DNA of 64,000 nt from an uncultured Candidatus Saccharibacteria bacterium. Lineage in GTDB: Bacteria > Patescibacteriota > Saccharimonadia > Saccharimonadales > Saccharimonadaceae. The position numbers and the translations under genes are program-made. Positions 1 to 8,623 of the stretch are shown here, piece after piece. The notes beneath the pieces were generated by a model, which searched no databases, had not been told where the DNA came from, and was given only the letters and a program-made list of their open reading frames with translations. The stretch is from assembly GCA_937898545.1 (NCBI GenBank), contig CALEJV010000003.1:62001-126000 (forward strand), given 5' to 3'. Numbering within the stretch: the stretch's first letter is position 1; the number at the start of each line of letters is the position of its first letter.

Positions 1-528
1 ATAGGTAACGTAGCCAATAGAAGTTACAAGCTTTTTCTCAACAATATTCAAACAGGCAACTGTCATAGCGCAGCTCACAGCCCACGCAACACCAGCTCGG
101 GTGGTCTTGCGTGATCCTCGCTGACGAATGATGAAGGCAGCCATGAAGATAAGCCCACCGCCAACAATTTGGAGAAACGAAACATATTCTCCAAGGAGAA
201 TGACACCAAGGATGGTTACAAAGAGCAGCCGTACATTATACAAAACCGAATGGACACCTGCCTCGAGGCGCTGCAACGATAGCGTATTAGTAATATGGAG
301 CGCTATGGTGAGACTTAACGCCAGACACAAGAGGAAACCTACCTCGCTAGTCATAGCACCGAGATGGAGTGGCACGAACCACGATACGATAATAATCGGG
401 AGAGCAATACCTGTCTGCATGAGTGCAGCCTGCACCCAAGGATCGGCGCGTCGGCTCAGCGAGCGGCGCAGCACCAGATTGTACCCAACAAGTCCAACGA
501 GGTGGAGGATGAGAAAGCTGTACCACAT
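1..528 (-). CDS. EamA/DMT-family transporter, C-terminus cut by window edge
   Basis: Reading the minus strand from ATG at 528 gives an open frame of 176 codons that runs off the left edge. The product is strongly hydrophobic, with about four to five predicted membrane segments. The stretch around residues 85-125 (ending in a LGEYVSF-type motif followed by a glycine-rich helix) matches the end of an EamA repeat in drug/metabolite transporters, and a second repeat seems to begin near the edge. Such proteins are inner-membrane exporters or importers of small metabolites; the substrate cannot be read from sequence. An AGGA lies about 11 nt upstream of the ATG. The plus-strand ORF over the same bases is rich in Arg/Ser/Thr and looks like a shadow. 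Confidence 0.7.
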   Translation of the reverse strand, partial: MWYSFLILHLVGLVGYNLVLRRSLSRRADPWVQAALMQTGIALPIIIVSWFVPLHLGAMTSEVGFLLCLALSLTIALHITNTLSLQRLEAGVHSVLYNVRLLFVTILGVILLGEYVSFLQIVGGGLIFMAAFIIRQRGSRKTTRAGVAWAVSCAMTVACLNIVEKKLVTSIGYVTY

Positions 529-688
529 AAGTTAGTAATATCCTGGCCGATTCCTTAACCGCTTCAATGTTGTATATAAGCCCCGCAGTGTTGGTGTATG
601 AGAGACGGCTGTTGGTTCTGGGATATTTCTGGGTTGTATTTGCATCGCGCGGAGTTGTACAGTCATACTAGCAACTATTGTAGCATCT

Positions 689-1714
689 TTAGTTTTTATG
701 CGTGGGGTCTTCGCCTAGCTTATCACGCAGCTTTGCTGGCACAGAATAGCCTTTCTCTCGGAGCTTAGTGAGAATGCGTACCTGCTGCTCAGGTGAATAA
801 TATACGGTTGGACGTCGACCTTGCTCTTTGCGCGTTGTACCGGTCAGACTATCCTCGCCTTCAGATTTTTCTTGATTAAGAGCAGCAATAGCTCGTCGCA
901 CTGTCATGTCGTGCACACCAAGTGCTCTGGCGAGTTGCGGGCAAGTCATTTCTTCTTCCTGTGGAGGGAGGAGTGTATGAGTATCGGCGTTGTGGGGGCG
1001 AAAATGCTCTTGGAGGCTCAGAAGTTGTTTGGGTGTGATGAATGGGCGCATCGATTTGCCGCGTGGAGCGACAATGATCTCGCCAATCCTCTGGATAACT
1101 TGAGGATTCCTCAACGCTTTCTCGACCGCATGCGGTGTTATATCAAGGTGGCGAGAAGCCTGGCCAACGGATATAAGTGGCTCTGGGCCATGATGATAGA
1201 CGCCATGGAGCCAGTTGTTGTTCGTCTGGTCGGCAATGATACGCTGATACACATCAGCAAGTGGGCTCGTGAGTGCATCATACATATACCAAGCAAAATG
1301 ATGATCGGTCGATAGAGCAACACCACATGTCTCATCTTGCACAAGCTCAGCAAGATCGTGTTTTCTATACTCGTGCAATGGTTGATAGCTATTGCCCTGA
1401 GCCTGCGCGGCTTGTTCTACAGCTGGAGTATCAAAAACAAAAGCAACATCTGGATAAGTGATAACGGTGCGAGCAGGCTGGGTGTCGTGTGGTTGGATGG
1501 TTGCAATAAAGCGAAGGGGTTGCTGCGATGCAGATGTTTCTTGAATATGTTGTGACATATATGCCTGCGCCGGGTCGTGAGTAGAAAGGCCGAGATCATT
1601 CTCAAGCAAAAAGCGTAGAAGTTTGTGTAAGTCGTTGAGCTTTTCTACTTGAGCAGTATGACTGTCAAATGCCTCGGGTAATTGTGCTGATTGCTGGGGT
1701 TTTTCCATACGCAT
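689..1714 (-). CDS. Multi-HTH DNA-binding-like protein, paralogue A
   Basis: I do not recognise a named family. The roughly 340-residue product has an N-terminal domain (residues 25-170) shared with its upstream neighbour, including a LLRFLLENDLG segment and a (Y)PDVAFVFDT strand. Two helix-turn-helix-like segments follow. The first begins VSIGQASRHLDITPHAVEKAL, and the second (TCPQLARALGVHDMTVRRAI) is a convincing HTH, followed by a YYSPEQQ motif as in MerR/excisionase-type domains. I chose ATG 1714 rather than 1720 because a TATAGT box ends 6 nt before it, giving a leaderless start. It lies 48 nt downstream of its paralogue in the same direction. Likely a DNA-binding regulator or DNA-organising protein; the role is inferred. 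Confidence 0.6.
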   Translation of the reverse strand: MRMEKPQQSAQLPEAFDSHTAQVEKLNDLHKLLRFLLENDLGLSTHDPAQAYMSQHIQETSASQQPLRFIATIQPHDTQPARTVITYPDVAFVFDTPAVEQAAQAQGNSYQPLHEYRKHDLAELVQDETCGVALSTDHHFAWYMYDALTSPLADVYQRIIADQTNNNWLHGVYHHGPEPLISVGQASRHLDITPHAVEKALRNPQVIQRIGEIIVAPRGKSMRPFITPKQLLSLQEHFRPHNADTHTLLPPQEEEMTCPQLARALGVHDMTVRRAIAALNQEKSEGEDSLTGTTRKEQGRRPTVYYSPEQQVRILTKLREKGYSVPAKLRDKLGEDPTHKN

Positions 1715-1762
1715 TACCATACTATAGCATAGGTAGTGGGAGCGTGTGTCGAGCCTACGTGT

Positions 1763-2902
1763 TTAGCGAACCGTTGTACTAAGTGATCGCCCGAGGTAGG
1801 CTGCCACCTGCTCAGCTTGCTCGGGCGAGAGGTGGTAGCCTCGCTTGTGAGATGGCTGGCCGTTTTGACGTCGCGCACGGTATTGCTTGGGTGTTATACC
1901 AAGGGTCTTAACAGCGTGATTAATCGTCGCGTGCGTCACATGGAGTCGCTTGGCAACAGTCGTGCGGAGCAGATACCCCGCCGGCGCCGGGGTAAAGAGC
2001 CCTTCTTTGCGTGCCCAGTTCTCGATCCTCCGCTGCTCGGTGGGCGAGTAGTAGCAGTATGATAGCCCAGTCGCTTTGTGGTACTCCTCACCGTGGATAT
2101 TAGCGCCAGCACCGTTAAGCTCATCAATGATACGCCGCACTGTATTGCCGCCAATGCCAAGCTTTTTAGCAACACCATTGAGCGTGCGATATCCCTCTGG
2201 TGGTGGAGTAGACTGGAGGTGCTCGGCGAGGGTTGCTACTTGGCGTGGTGTGAGGAGATGCTGCAGCTCTGTACCACGCTGGTTGGTAGCGATTTTGCCA
2301 AGCTTTTCACGAATGACAGGATTATCCAGAGCTTTCTCGACAGTCTGTGGTGCAACCCTAAGTTCTCCGGCGGCGCGGTGGATAGTTACTTTGCCAAGTG
2401 AGCGCCGGGTTTGAGCTATATGGTGCTGCTGCTCCATCTCTATGGCCTCAGAGATGCGCGCCCGGGCATCGGCAATCGGATGAGTGAGCACATCAACCAT
2501 GCTCGCCGTAAAGCGCTGGCCATGAGGGAGCTCTAGGCCACAGGCTGCGTCTTGCTTGATGAGGGCGAGCAACTCCTCCTTTGTACAGCTCTCAAGCGAC
2601 TTATGCTGACGACATTGCTGCGTCGCGTGCGTATCGAACACAAGCGTGATATCAGGGTAGATAGCCACTATCCGGCCTGGTTGCTGGCACTCTTGACGCG
2701 GCAGTATTGTTATCATGTAGTGAGCGGGGTTAACTGATGCTTCTGTGTCGCTATGCTCAGAAGAGATAGATACATCACGCGTATCATAGCCAAGGTCATT
2801 CGCAAGCAAAAATAACAGATACTGGCGGTCTTTCTCCAGCTGCGCTGCCCGCTCATTGTCTGGCGAGTGCTCGGAAGGGTGGGATGATGGGCGATGTTTC
2901 AT
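1763..2902 (-). CDS. Multi-HTH DNA-binding-like protein, paralogue B
   Basis: This 379-residue protein is clearly related to the downstream gene: LLFLLANDLGYDTRD near residue 30, a YPDITLVFDTHA strand, and a QDAACGLELPHGQRF segment align with paralogue A. Its C-terminal half is longer, with three or four HTH-like units. These include one around ITIHRAAGELRVAPQTVEKAL, one around NGVAKKLGIGGNTVRRIIDEL, one around TTVAKRLHVTHATINHAVKTL, and a closing YHLSPEQAEQVAAYL segment. Repeated HTH modules suggest recognition of a long or repeated DNA site. A TACAAT box lies 13 nt before the ATG. No enzyme motifs are visible. The family is unknown to me; the DNA-binding call rests on the HTH patterns. Confidence 0.6.
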   Translation of the reverse strand: MKHRPSSHPSEHSPDNERAAQLEKDRQYLLFLLANDLGYDTRDVSISSEHSDTEASVNPAHYMITILPRQECQQPGRIVAIYPDITLVFDTHATQQCRQHKSLESCTKEELLALIKQDAACGLELPHGQRFTASMVDVLTHPIADARARISEAIEMEQQHHIAQTRRSLGKVTIHRAAGELRVAPQTVEKALDNPVIREKLGKIATNQRGTELQHLLTPRQVATLAEHLQSTPPPEGYRTLNGVAKKLGIGGNTVRRIIDELNGAGANIHGEEYHKATGLSYCYYSPTEQRRIENWARKEGLFTPAPAGYLLRTTVAKRLHVTHATINHAVKTLGITPKQYRARRQNGQPSHKRGYHLSPEQAEQVAAYLGRSLSTTVR

Positions 2903-3044
2903 AGCAGAATGGTGTATTGTACACGATAGATTGCAGCTTTGTCAATAATATGACTGAGTGGTAGCACGTTACACCAAAACGTGGTACGATACGAGTACTC
3001 TTATCTTCTAAAGAGATATACCATAAGTAAAAATACGAGGTACT

Positions 3045-4106
3045 ATGCAGGCAAACCAACCATCAGCTCAGTCATCTGACAAGCCCACGCCGATTGACGG
3101 CGCACGCCTTGTCTCACTCATTAATGCACTCCGCAAACTCCCCTGGCCAATGACGTATGAGGTGTACGATAGTCTCGTCCAAGAATTTGGTTGGCAGCTC
3201 GTCAAGCCACGTGAGCAAGAGCCGCAGACGGGGCACGAGCAGTGTATGCACTACGATGGTCACATGCCATTGCTTGCTACAATAGAAAATGACGTTGTAA
3301 CGTCGGTGGCGAGCAGCCCAGTTATCGATATGATTCACCAATTACCAGCAGACGCGTGCCGCACACTCTACGACGAATACTGCGCAGCTGGCACAGCGGC
3401 CTGGGGCTGGCCGACCGATGTACGACACACAGGTCATCTCACTAGTACGATATGGAAGGGTTTTGCTCCACAAACACCAGCTTCGCGGGAGCACGTTAGT
3501 ATCAATCTCAACGAGGAAGACAAGACAATCATGTTTGTCCTCACCAGTCGGCAAACTGGTGCACCGCCCGATGGTGCCCGCCGCCCGCGCACGATTCGTC
3601 CCTATCCTGGCCCTGATCCATTGCCACGCCTGGAGAGTGAGCTACATGAGGAGACGTACTTCTCTCCAGAGCAATTCACCGCCTGGATCGATCGCATCCT
3701 GCACCAGCCATGGCCTTTGTCTTTGCAGCAGCTTGATACCACAATGCAGAGCCACGGTTGGCAGCTCATGAAGCAAGAGGAAAATACCTGGTGGTATTAT
3801 GATGGGCCGCTGCGGGTTATGGTGTCTGGCGAGGGCAGCACTGTATCTATGGTAGTGGTATGGTTTGCCAATGGTTCACCCACGGCAGCCTGTCTTGATC
3901 TCTATCGCCAATATAGGCAGGCTGGGCAAGAAGCCTGGGGTGAGCCAGGCGACGAGGTGGACGAAACCGAGCATGCCGCAGAAGGTCTTGCTATCTCAAC
4001 TGTCTGGATGACCGACCAGGACGACACCATCACCCTGATGCAGAGCACGGATAAGCTCTATGTGCTGATTGATATTGCCAAGCGGCAGCAGCCCAAGACA
4101 CCCTAA
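3045..4106 (+). CDS. Internally duplicated protein of unknown function (possibly DUF6301-like)
   Basis: The 353-residue product consists of two homologous halves. Half one starts LINALRKLPWPMTYEVYDSL with GWQLVKPRE, half two WIDRILHQPWPLSLQQLDTTM with GWQLMKQEE. Each half then shows a YYDGP/HYDGH strand, a YRQYRQAGQEAWG / YDEYCAAGTAAWG helix and a terminal strand. The repeat pattern recalls small actinobacterial proteins annotated DUF6301, recalled from memory and not checked. There is no signal peptide or membrane segment, so it is probably cytosolic. A weak GAGG lies before the ATG. It diverges from the multi-HTH gene to the left and is followed 24 nt later by metG, which has its own promoter. 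Confidence 0.55.
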   Translation: MQANQPSAQSSDKPTPIDGARLVSLINALRKLPWPMTYEVYDSLVQEFGWQLVKPREQEPQTGHEQCMHYDGHMPLLATIENDVVTSVASSPVIDMIHQLPADACRTLYDEYCAAGTAAWGWPTDVRHTGHLTSTIWKGFAPQTPASREHVSINLNEEDKTIMFVLTSRQTGAPPDGARRPRTIRPYPGPDPLPRLESELHEETYFSPEQFTAWIDRILHQPWPLSLQQLDTTMQSHGWQLMKQEENTWWYYDGPLRVMVSGEGSTVSMVVVWFANGSPTAACLDLYRQYRQAGQEAWGEPGDEVDETEHAAEGLAISTVWMTDQDDTITLMQSTDKLYVLIDIAKRQQPKTP

Positions 4107-4130
4107 CTCGCCCCATGCTATAATACCCCT

Positions 4131-5627
4131 ATGACCAAACAACACGCCTACATCACCACTGCTATTCCTTATGTCAACGGTAAGCCGCATATTGGCAATG
4201 CGCTCGACTATCTCCTGGCCGATATCTGGGCGCGCTATCAGAAGCAAAATGGCCACGAGGTACGCTTCCAAGTTGGTACGGACGAACACGGTAATAAAAT
4301 CGCTGCCAAGGCTCAGGCGAATGGGCTCGACCCACAGGGCTATGTGGACAGCATGTATGGCAACTTCAAGGTCTTGATGGAGGCAGTTGGCGCAGAATAC
4401 ACTGACTTTATCCGCACGACTGACCCGCACCACGTTGCAGCAGTGCAGTACATCTGGCAGCGGCTTGCTCAGGCGGGGCTGATCTACAAGCACACCTATG
4501 AGGGCTGGTACTGCGTGGGGCATGAGGCATTCTTTACCGACAAGGAAGTCCACGAGACAAATGGTATATGTCCTGATCACCAAACGCCGTATGAGCGCGT
4601 CTCAGAGGAGAACTACTACCTCAAAGCGAGTGCCTTTACCGAGCAGATTCGCCAAGCCATTACTGAAGGCCGGATGAAAATCGTGCCCGAGTTCCGCAAA
4701 AATGAGTTCCTCGAGCTTATCAAAAATGGCGTCCAAGATGTCTCAATTAGCCGTCCGCGCAAGACACTGAGCTGGGGTGTGCCAGTGCCAGGCGACGACA
4801 GTCAGGTGATGTACGTCTGGCTCGATGCCTTAGCCAACTACATTACGGTGCTGGGCTATCCAGATAGGACTGAGTGGCAGGCGTATTGGCCAGCCGATGT
4901 GCAAGTCATTGGCAAGGATATTTTGCGCTTCCACGCGGGGATCTGGCCCGCTATGTTGCTCGGGCTTGATCTCTCACTACCTAAGACACTACTCGTCCAC
5001 GGCTTCGTTCACGTTGGGGGTAGTAAGATGAGCAAGACAGTTGGCAATGTGGTCGACCCAATGGAGATTATCCAGAGCTATGGGGCTGATGCCTTCCGTT
5101 ACTTCTTTGCTCGCCATATTCCTACCCAAGACGATGGGGACTTTACCTGGGAGAAATTTGAGAAGGCGTACAACGGCGAGCTCGGTAACGACCTCGGCAA
5201 CCTCGTGCAACGGGTGGCAGCCATGCTGACGCGCTACCAAGCAGGAGTGATTGGCGATGCGCCGCAAGCCGAGCACGATATGACCATCTACCGCGACATG
5301 ATGCAGCGACTGGAGTTCGACAAAGCACTCGATGAGGTATGGAGCTCCGTCCGCAGCCTCAACCAATACCTCGAGCGGGTCAAACCATGGGAGATCGCCA
5401 AGCGCCGCGCGACCGACCACGATGCCGAGTCGCACCTGAGCGAAGTCTTGGCCTATGCGGCCAGTACTTTGCTGCAGATTGCCGATGAACTCGTGCCATT
5501 CATGCCGGCCACCGCTCAGGCTATCCACACTATCTTTGGCACTGGTGTCGTGCCAGCCGACGTCCCACCGCTGTTCCCGAAGCGCTATATTCACACTCCC
5601 GACCCACGAGCTCACGCCGCCTCATAA
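4131..5627 (+). CDS. metG: Methionyl-tRNA synthetase
   Basis: Class I aminoacyl-tRNA synthetase that charges tRNA-Met in the cytoplasm. The N-terminus carries the HIGH-type motif as PHIGNALDYL (about residues 18-27), and KMSKTVGN provides the KMSKS loop near residue 300. The length of 498 residues fits the catalytic plus anticodon-binding domains without the C-terminal tRNA-binding (EMAP-like) extension found in E. coli MetG. The insertion around YCVGHEAFFTDKEV retains only one obvious cysteine further on (GICPDH), so the zinc knuckle of some MetRS forms appears lost. The start is set by a TGCTATAAT box (hexamer 4119-4124) ending 6 nt before ATG, which predicts a leaderless mRNA. tatD follows 16 nt downstream. 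Confidence 0.96.
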   Translation: MTKQHAYITTAIPYVNGKPHIGNALDYLLADIWARYQKQNGHEVRFQVGTDEHGNKIAAKAQANGLDPQGYVDSMYGNFKVLMEAVGAEYTDFIRTTDPHHVAAVQYIWQRLAQAGLIYKHTYEGWYCVGHEAFFTDKEVHETNGICPDHQTPYERVSEENYYLKASAFTEQIRQAITEGRMKIVPEFRKNEFLELIKNGVQDVSISRPRKTLSWGVPVPGDDSQVMYVWLDALANYITVLGYPDRTEWQAYWPADVQVIGKDILRFHAGIWPAMLLGLDLSLPKTLLVHGFVHVGGSKMSKTVGNVVDPMEIIQSYGADAFRYFFARHIPTQDDGDFTWEKFEKAYNGELGNDLGNLVQRVAAMLTRYQAGVIGDAPQAEHDMTIYRDMMQRLEFDKALDEVWSSVRSLNQYLERVKPWEIAKRRATDHDAESHLSEVLAYAASTLLQIADELVPFMPATAQAIHTIFGTGVVPADVPPLFPKRYIHTPDPRAHAAS

Positions 5628-5643
5628 AACAAAGGAGTAAGCT

Positions 5644-6492
5644 ATGACAAGTGATACGACACATACTCTTGGCAGTACGCCGCCCATGCCACGCCTTATC
5701 GACTCGCACTGCCACCTACACGATAGCGAGTTCTACGACGATGCAGCACGCGAGGCAGCCTACCAGCAGGCTGTCCAGGCTGGCATTGCCATGATCTGTG
5801 TCGGGACGGATGTGCGTAGCTCGCGTCAGGCAGTGCAGTTTGCCCTGGCACGCGATCACTGTTATGCAGCGGTAGGTATTCATCCCCATGATGCCGAAGC
5901 AGCGGGCGAAGCGGGTATTACAGCTATCCGCGAGCTTCTCGCTGAAAAGCCACTGCGGCAGGGCCGGCCTGTCATTGTGGGGGTAGGGGAGATTGGCCTG
6001 GATTATTTTTATGACAATAGTGCCCGCCCAGCGCAGCAGCAATGCCTCCAGGCGCAGTTGCAGCTCGCGGCGGAGTTTCAGCTGCCCGTTAGCTTCCACG
6101 TGCGCGACGAGAAACAAGCGCACGGTGCAGTATGGCAGGACTTTTGGCCTATCTACGACGCCCAGCCAGTGCGCGGCGTTCTGCATAGCTTTACCGACAC
6201 TCAGGCGCAGCTTGAGCAGGGCCGTGCTCGCGGCTTATTTATTGGCGTCAATGGCATCAGCACCTTCACAAAAGACAGTGCTCAGCAGCAGCTTTACGCC
6301 GATCTCCCACTCGATGCAATACTGCTTGAGACCGACGCTCCCTTCTTGACTCCGGTACCCTTCCGTGGTAGAATCAACCTACCGGCTTATGTGGAGGAGG
6401 TAGCCCGCGACCAAGCAGCCAAGAAAGGCCTGCCTATCGCGCGCGTCGCCACCACCACAACGGCAAATGTACAAAGGTTATTTGATATATGA
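5644..6492 (+). CDS. tatD: TatD-family metal-dependent hydrolase/DNase
   Basis: TatD-type TIM-barrel hydrolase, usually a Mg-dependent 3'-5' nuclease. Visible family motifs are LIDSHCHLHD (metal-binding HxH near residue 20), GIHPHDAE, VGEIGLDYFYD, SFHVRDEKQA, GVLHSF and LLETDAPFLTP. All expected metal ligands appear present, and the length (282) is normal. A strong AAAGGAG sits 8 nt before the ATG, as expected for an operon-internal gene translated by a Shine-Dalgarno mechanism. It follows metG by 16 nt, an arrangement (metS-tatD) common in Gram-positive genomes, and overlaps the next gene by four bases (ATGA). Confidence 0.93.
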   Translation: MTSDTTHTLGSTPPMPRLIDSHCHLHDSEFYDDAAREAAYQQAVQAGIAMICVGTDVRSSRQAVQFALARDHCYAAVGIHPHDAEAAGEAGITAIRELLAEKPLRQGRPVIVGVGEIGLDYFYDNSARPAQQQCLQAQLQLAAEFQLPVSFHVRDEKQAHGAVWQDFWPIYDAQPVRGVLHSFTDTQAQLEQGRARGLFIGVNGISTFTKDSAQQQLYADLPLDAILLETDAPFLTPVPFRGRINLPAYVEEVARDQAAKKGLPIARVATTTTANVQRLFDI

Positions 6493-7004
6493 GCGGCGAG
6501 AGTTTTTTTCCGATAGATCACACACGACAACAACAGCCCACACATAAGGGCGATGTGACGCAGGAGTCAAAACCCCAAGGCGATGAGAATCGCTCTGGTA
6601 TTATGTCGTATGAGGATCTTAAACGGCTTGAGAAGGATGCCCGCGTCAAAGAAGAGCTTGCTCGAGTAGCAAAGATATATGACGGCGATCCAGATGACCT
6701 AGTGGGCGAGAAAAAGGTCAAGGCTATCTCTCCTGAGGAGGCTTACCGTCAGAACATAGAGTATGCCAAAGGTGTCACAAACCTTGTTTTGAAGATGCGT
6801 GAGTACGAACTTGCAATGTATGGCAGCAATGATGCACGCCAACTTGAGGAAACCGAAGGGACAAATGGTGTCGTCAAGGCTTTGGAAACACGGGCCTTTG
6901 TTGGCGGTGAAACTGATATAGACCCTAGACTTTGGGATAGGAAGATTGACGAAGAGGAAGAAACTGGGCCGGATGATCAGTCTCGCTGGGGGCTCGCTGC
7001 CTAG
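6489..7004 (+). CDS. Hypothetical acidic/charged protein
   Basis: The start overlaps tatD by 4 bp (ATGA), indicating translational coupling. The 171-residue product is charged and mostly helical: a disordered N-terminus rich in Q, G and E, then a helical segment from MSYEDLKRLEKDARVKEEL through NLVLKMREYELAMYG, and an acidic tail with DEEEETGPDD. I do not recognise a family. There are no transmembrane or catalytic motifs. Its tight placement between tatD and another small gene suggests a lineage-conserved cytosolic accessory protein, but no function can be assigned. Confidence 0.75.
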   Translation: MSGESFFPIDHTRQQQPTHKGDVTQESKPQGDENRSGIMSYEDLKRLEKDARVKEELARVAKIYDGDPDDLVGEKKVKAISPEEAYRQNIEYAKGVTNLVLKMREYELAMYGSNDARQLEETEGTNGVVKALETRAFVGGETDIDPRLWDRKIDEEEETGPDDQSRWGLAA

Positions 7005-7441
7005 TGAAAAAGCCGAGCTCGCTCCTTGGCAAGGCCTATGCGCTGCTGGCGGGCGATACTAGCGTTGGTAAGTCGAAGAAGCGCCCTTTTAAGCGCTATA
7101 CTGAGCGCGAGCTCATCACACTCGAGAGCGAGATTGGAGCAGAGCTATTTGGCCCAGTAGAGAAGGGGCGGCACCGCGAGTTCTTTTGCTTAGACGAAAA
7201 AACCTGGATTTGGCACGAAGAGTGGACAGACGAGAAGCGTCACATCCAGACCAATACTATCCGCTACGAGATTAACGACCAAGGCATCCTCAAAGCACAA
7301 GAGGGTGCTCGCTACAGCTACCTGATCGGTGATGAACTCCGTAATTTCGTTATGGCGACGCGCCTCTATTATGAGCGGGTAGCGCGCGAGATTTACCACG
7401 TTGACCCCAATACTGGCCAGCGTTTCGCCGATCCGGACTAG
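7004..7441 (+). CDS. Hypothetical protein, GTG start
   Basis: The GTG at 7004 overlaps the preceding stop by one base (TAGTG), so it is probably translated by reinitiation. The 145-residue product has a basic N-terminus, a middle TLESEIGAELFGP segment, and several aromatic/tryptophan-rich strands (TWIWHEEWTDE) followed by a helix and YHVDPNTGQRFADPD at the C-terminus. No known domain is recognised. It looks like the CPR conserved-hypothetical class that recurs beside tatD/metG; that link is an impression, not a search result. Confidence 0.7.
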   Translation: MKKPSSLLGKAYALLAGDTSVGKSKKRPFKRYTERELITLESEIGAELFGPVEKGRHREFFCLDEKTWIWHEEWTDEKRHIQTNTIRYEINDQGILKAQEGARYSYLIGDELRNFVMATRLYYERVAREIYHVDPNTGQRFADPD

Positions 7442-7459
7442 AGTGCTATACTAATTGGA

Positions 7460-8623
7460 GTGAAACCAGAGATGATATATTGCGACCACGCAGCGGCCAC
7501 GCCGATGGATGACCGTATTTTGGCAGCGATGCAGCCTTACTTTGCAGAGCAGTTTTTTAACCCGTCCAGTCCTTATGCGCCGGCAGTAGCGGTGCGGCAG
7601 GCCTATCGCCAGGCAAAGCACCGTCTTGCGGTGGCGCTTGGTGGCAAGCCAGATGAGATTATTATGACGGCTGGTGCAACAGAGTCGATCAACCTCATGT
7701 TTGCTGGCATACATGGCCATGTCGTAACGGCAAATATTGAGCACCACGCCGTCCTGGCAGCAGCGCACCAGCATGATGTGACAGTGGTGAACGCGAACCC
7801 AAAAGGCGTAGTGACACCCGAAGCGATAGCCCAGGCGATCCGTCCAGAGACGGTACTTATCAGTATTGCTCTGGCCAACAATGAGCTGGGAACGATCCAG
7901 CCACTGCGGGCAATTGCCGCAGTGGTAGCCCGTGAACGCCAGCGACGACTCGAAGCAGGTGAATCAACGCCGCTCTACCTCCACAGTGATGCCTCGCAGG
8001 GGGCAGGTCAGCTCGATATTAATGTGGCGCGTCTTGGCGTGGATGCACTGACGCTTAATGCGGGCAAGATATATGGTCCTAAGCAAGTTGGCCTCTTGTG
8101 GCTGGCTAGCCAAGTGCGGCTTGATCCGCTCATCGTTGGCGGTGGGCAAGAGCGTGGCCTGCGCAGTGGGACGGAAAATGTGGCCGGTGCGGTCGGCTTT
8201 GCAACGGCGCTTGAATATGCCCAAGCACACCGCAAATCCAAGGCGCAGCGCCTTGAACGTTTGCGCAACAGTATGCAGCGCATACTATGCGAGCACATCC
8301 CCACGGCAGTTGTCTCGGGTGACATGAAGCATCGCTTGGCGGGGCATCTGCACATCTCGTTCCCGGGGGTTGATGCCGAGCGGCTCGTTTTCTTACTTGA
8401 GCGCGATGGTGTGCTCGTGGCAACTGGCAGTGCCTGTGCGGCCAATAAAGGGCTGCGCAGTCACGTCCTGACGGCGATTGGCCTGCCGCCAGAGGTAGCC
8501 GACGGAAGTCTACGCATCAGCTTGGGGCGGCTCTCGACCGAGGAGAATTGCCAGCGCGCAGCGCAGTGTATCATTGCAGCAGTGCAGCATGAGCAGCAGC
8601 GGATGAAGGAGGCGCAGCGATGA
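7460..8623 (+). CDS. Cysteine desulfurase (IscS/NifS-type)
   Basis: PLP enzyme that takes sulfur from cysteine and passes it as persulfide to acceptors. Visible features: N-terminal YCDHAAATPMDD, His96 in the EHHAVL motif stacking on PLP, the PLP lysine in LNAGKIYGPKQ (Lys203), and the catalytic cysteine in ATGSACAANKG (Cys326), as in the type II/NifS-like loop. Length 387 is normal. A TATACT box (7447-7452) ends 7 nt before the GTG at 7460, which supports that GTG as a leaderless start; ATG 7472 is the alternative. It is coupled to a DUF218 gene and mnmA, so the likely job is donating sulfur for tRNA 2-thiouridine. Confidence 0.93.
   Translation: MKPEMIYCDHAAATPMDDRILAAMQPYFAEQFFNPSSPYAPAVAVRQAYRQAKHRLAVALGGKPDEIIMTAGATESINLMFAGIHGHVVTANIEHHAVLAAAHQHDVTVVNANPKGVVTPEAIAQAIRPETVLISIALANNELGTIQPLRAIAAVVARERQRRLEAGESTPLYLHSDASQGAGQLDINVARLGVDALTLNAGKIYGPKQVGLLWLASQVRLDPLIVGGGQERGLRSGTENVAGAVGFATALEYAQAHRKSKAQRLERLRNSMQRILCEHIPTAVVSGDMKHRLAGHLHISFPGVDAERLVFLLERDGVLVATGSACAANKGLRSHVLTAIGLPPEVADGSLRISLGRLSTEENCQRAAQCIIAAVQHEQQRMKEAQR

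Noticed and set aside
128..535. Plus-strand ORF of 135 codons at the left edge
   Set aside because: It is the antisense shadow of a clear membrane transporter frame; its product is unusually Arg/Ser/Thr-rich without domain sense.
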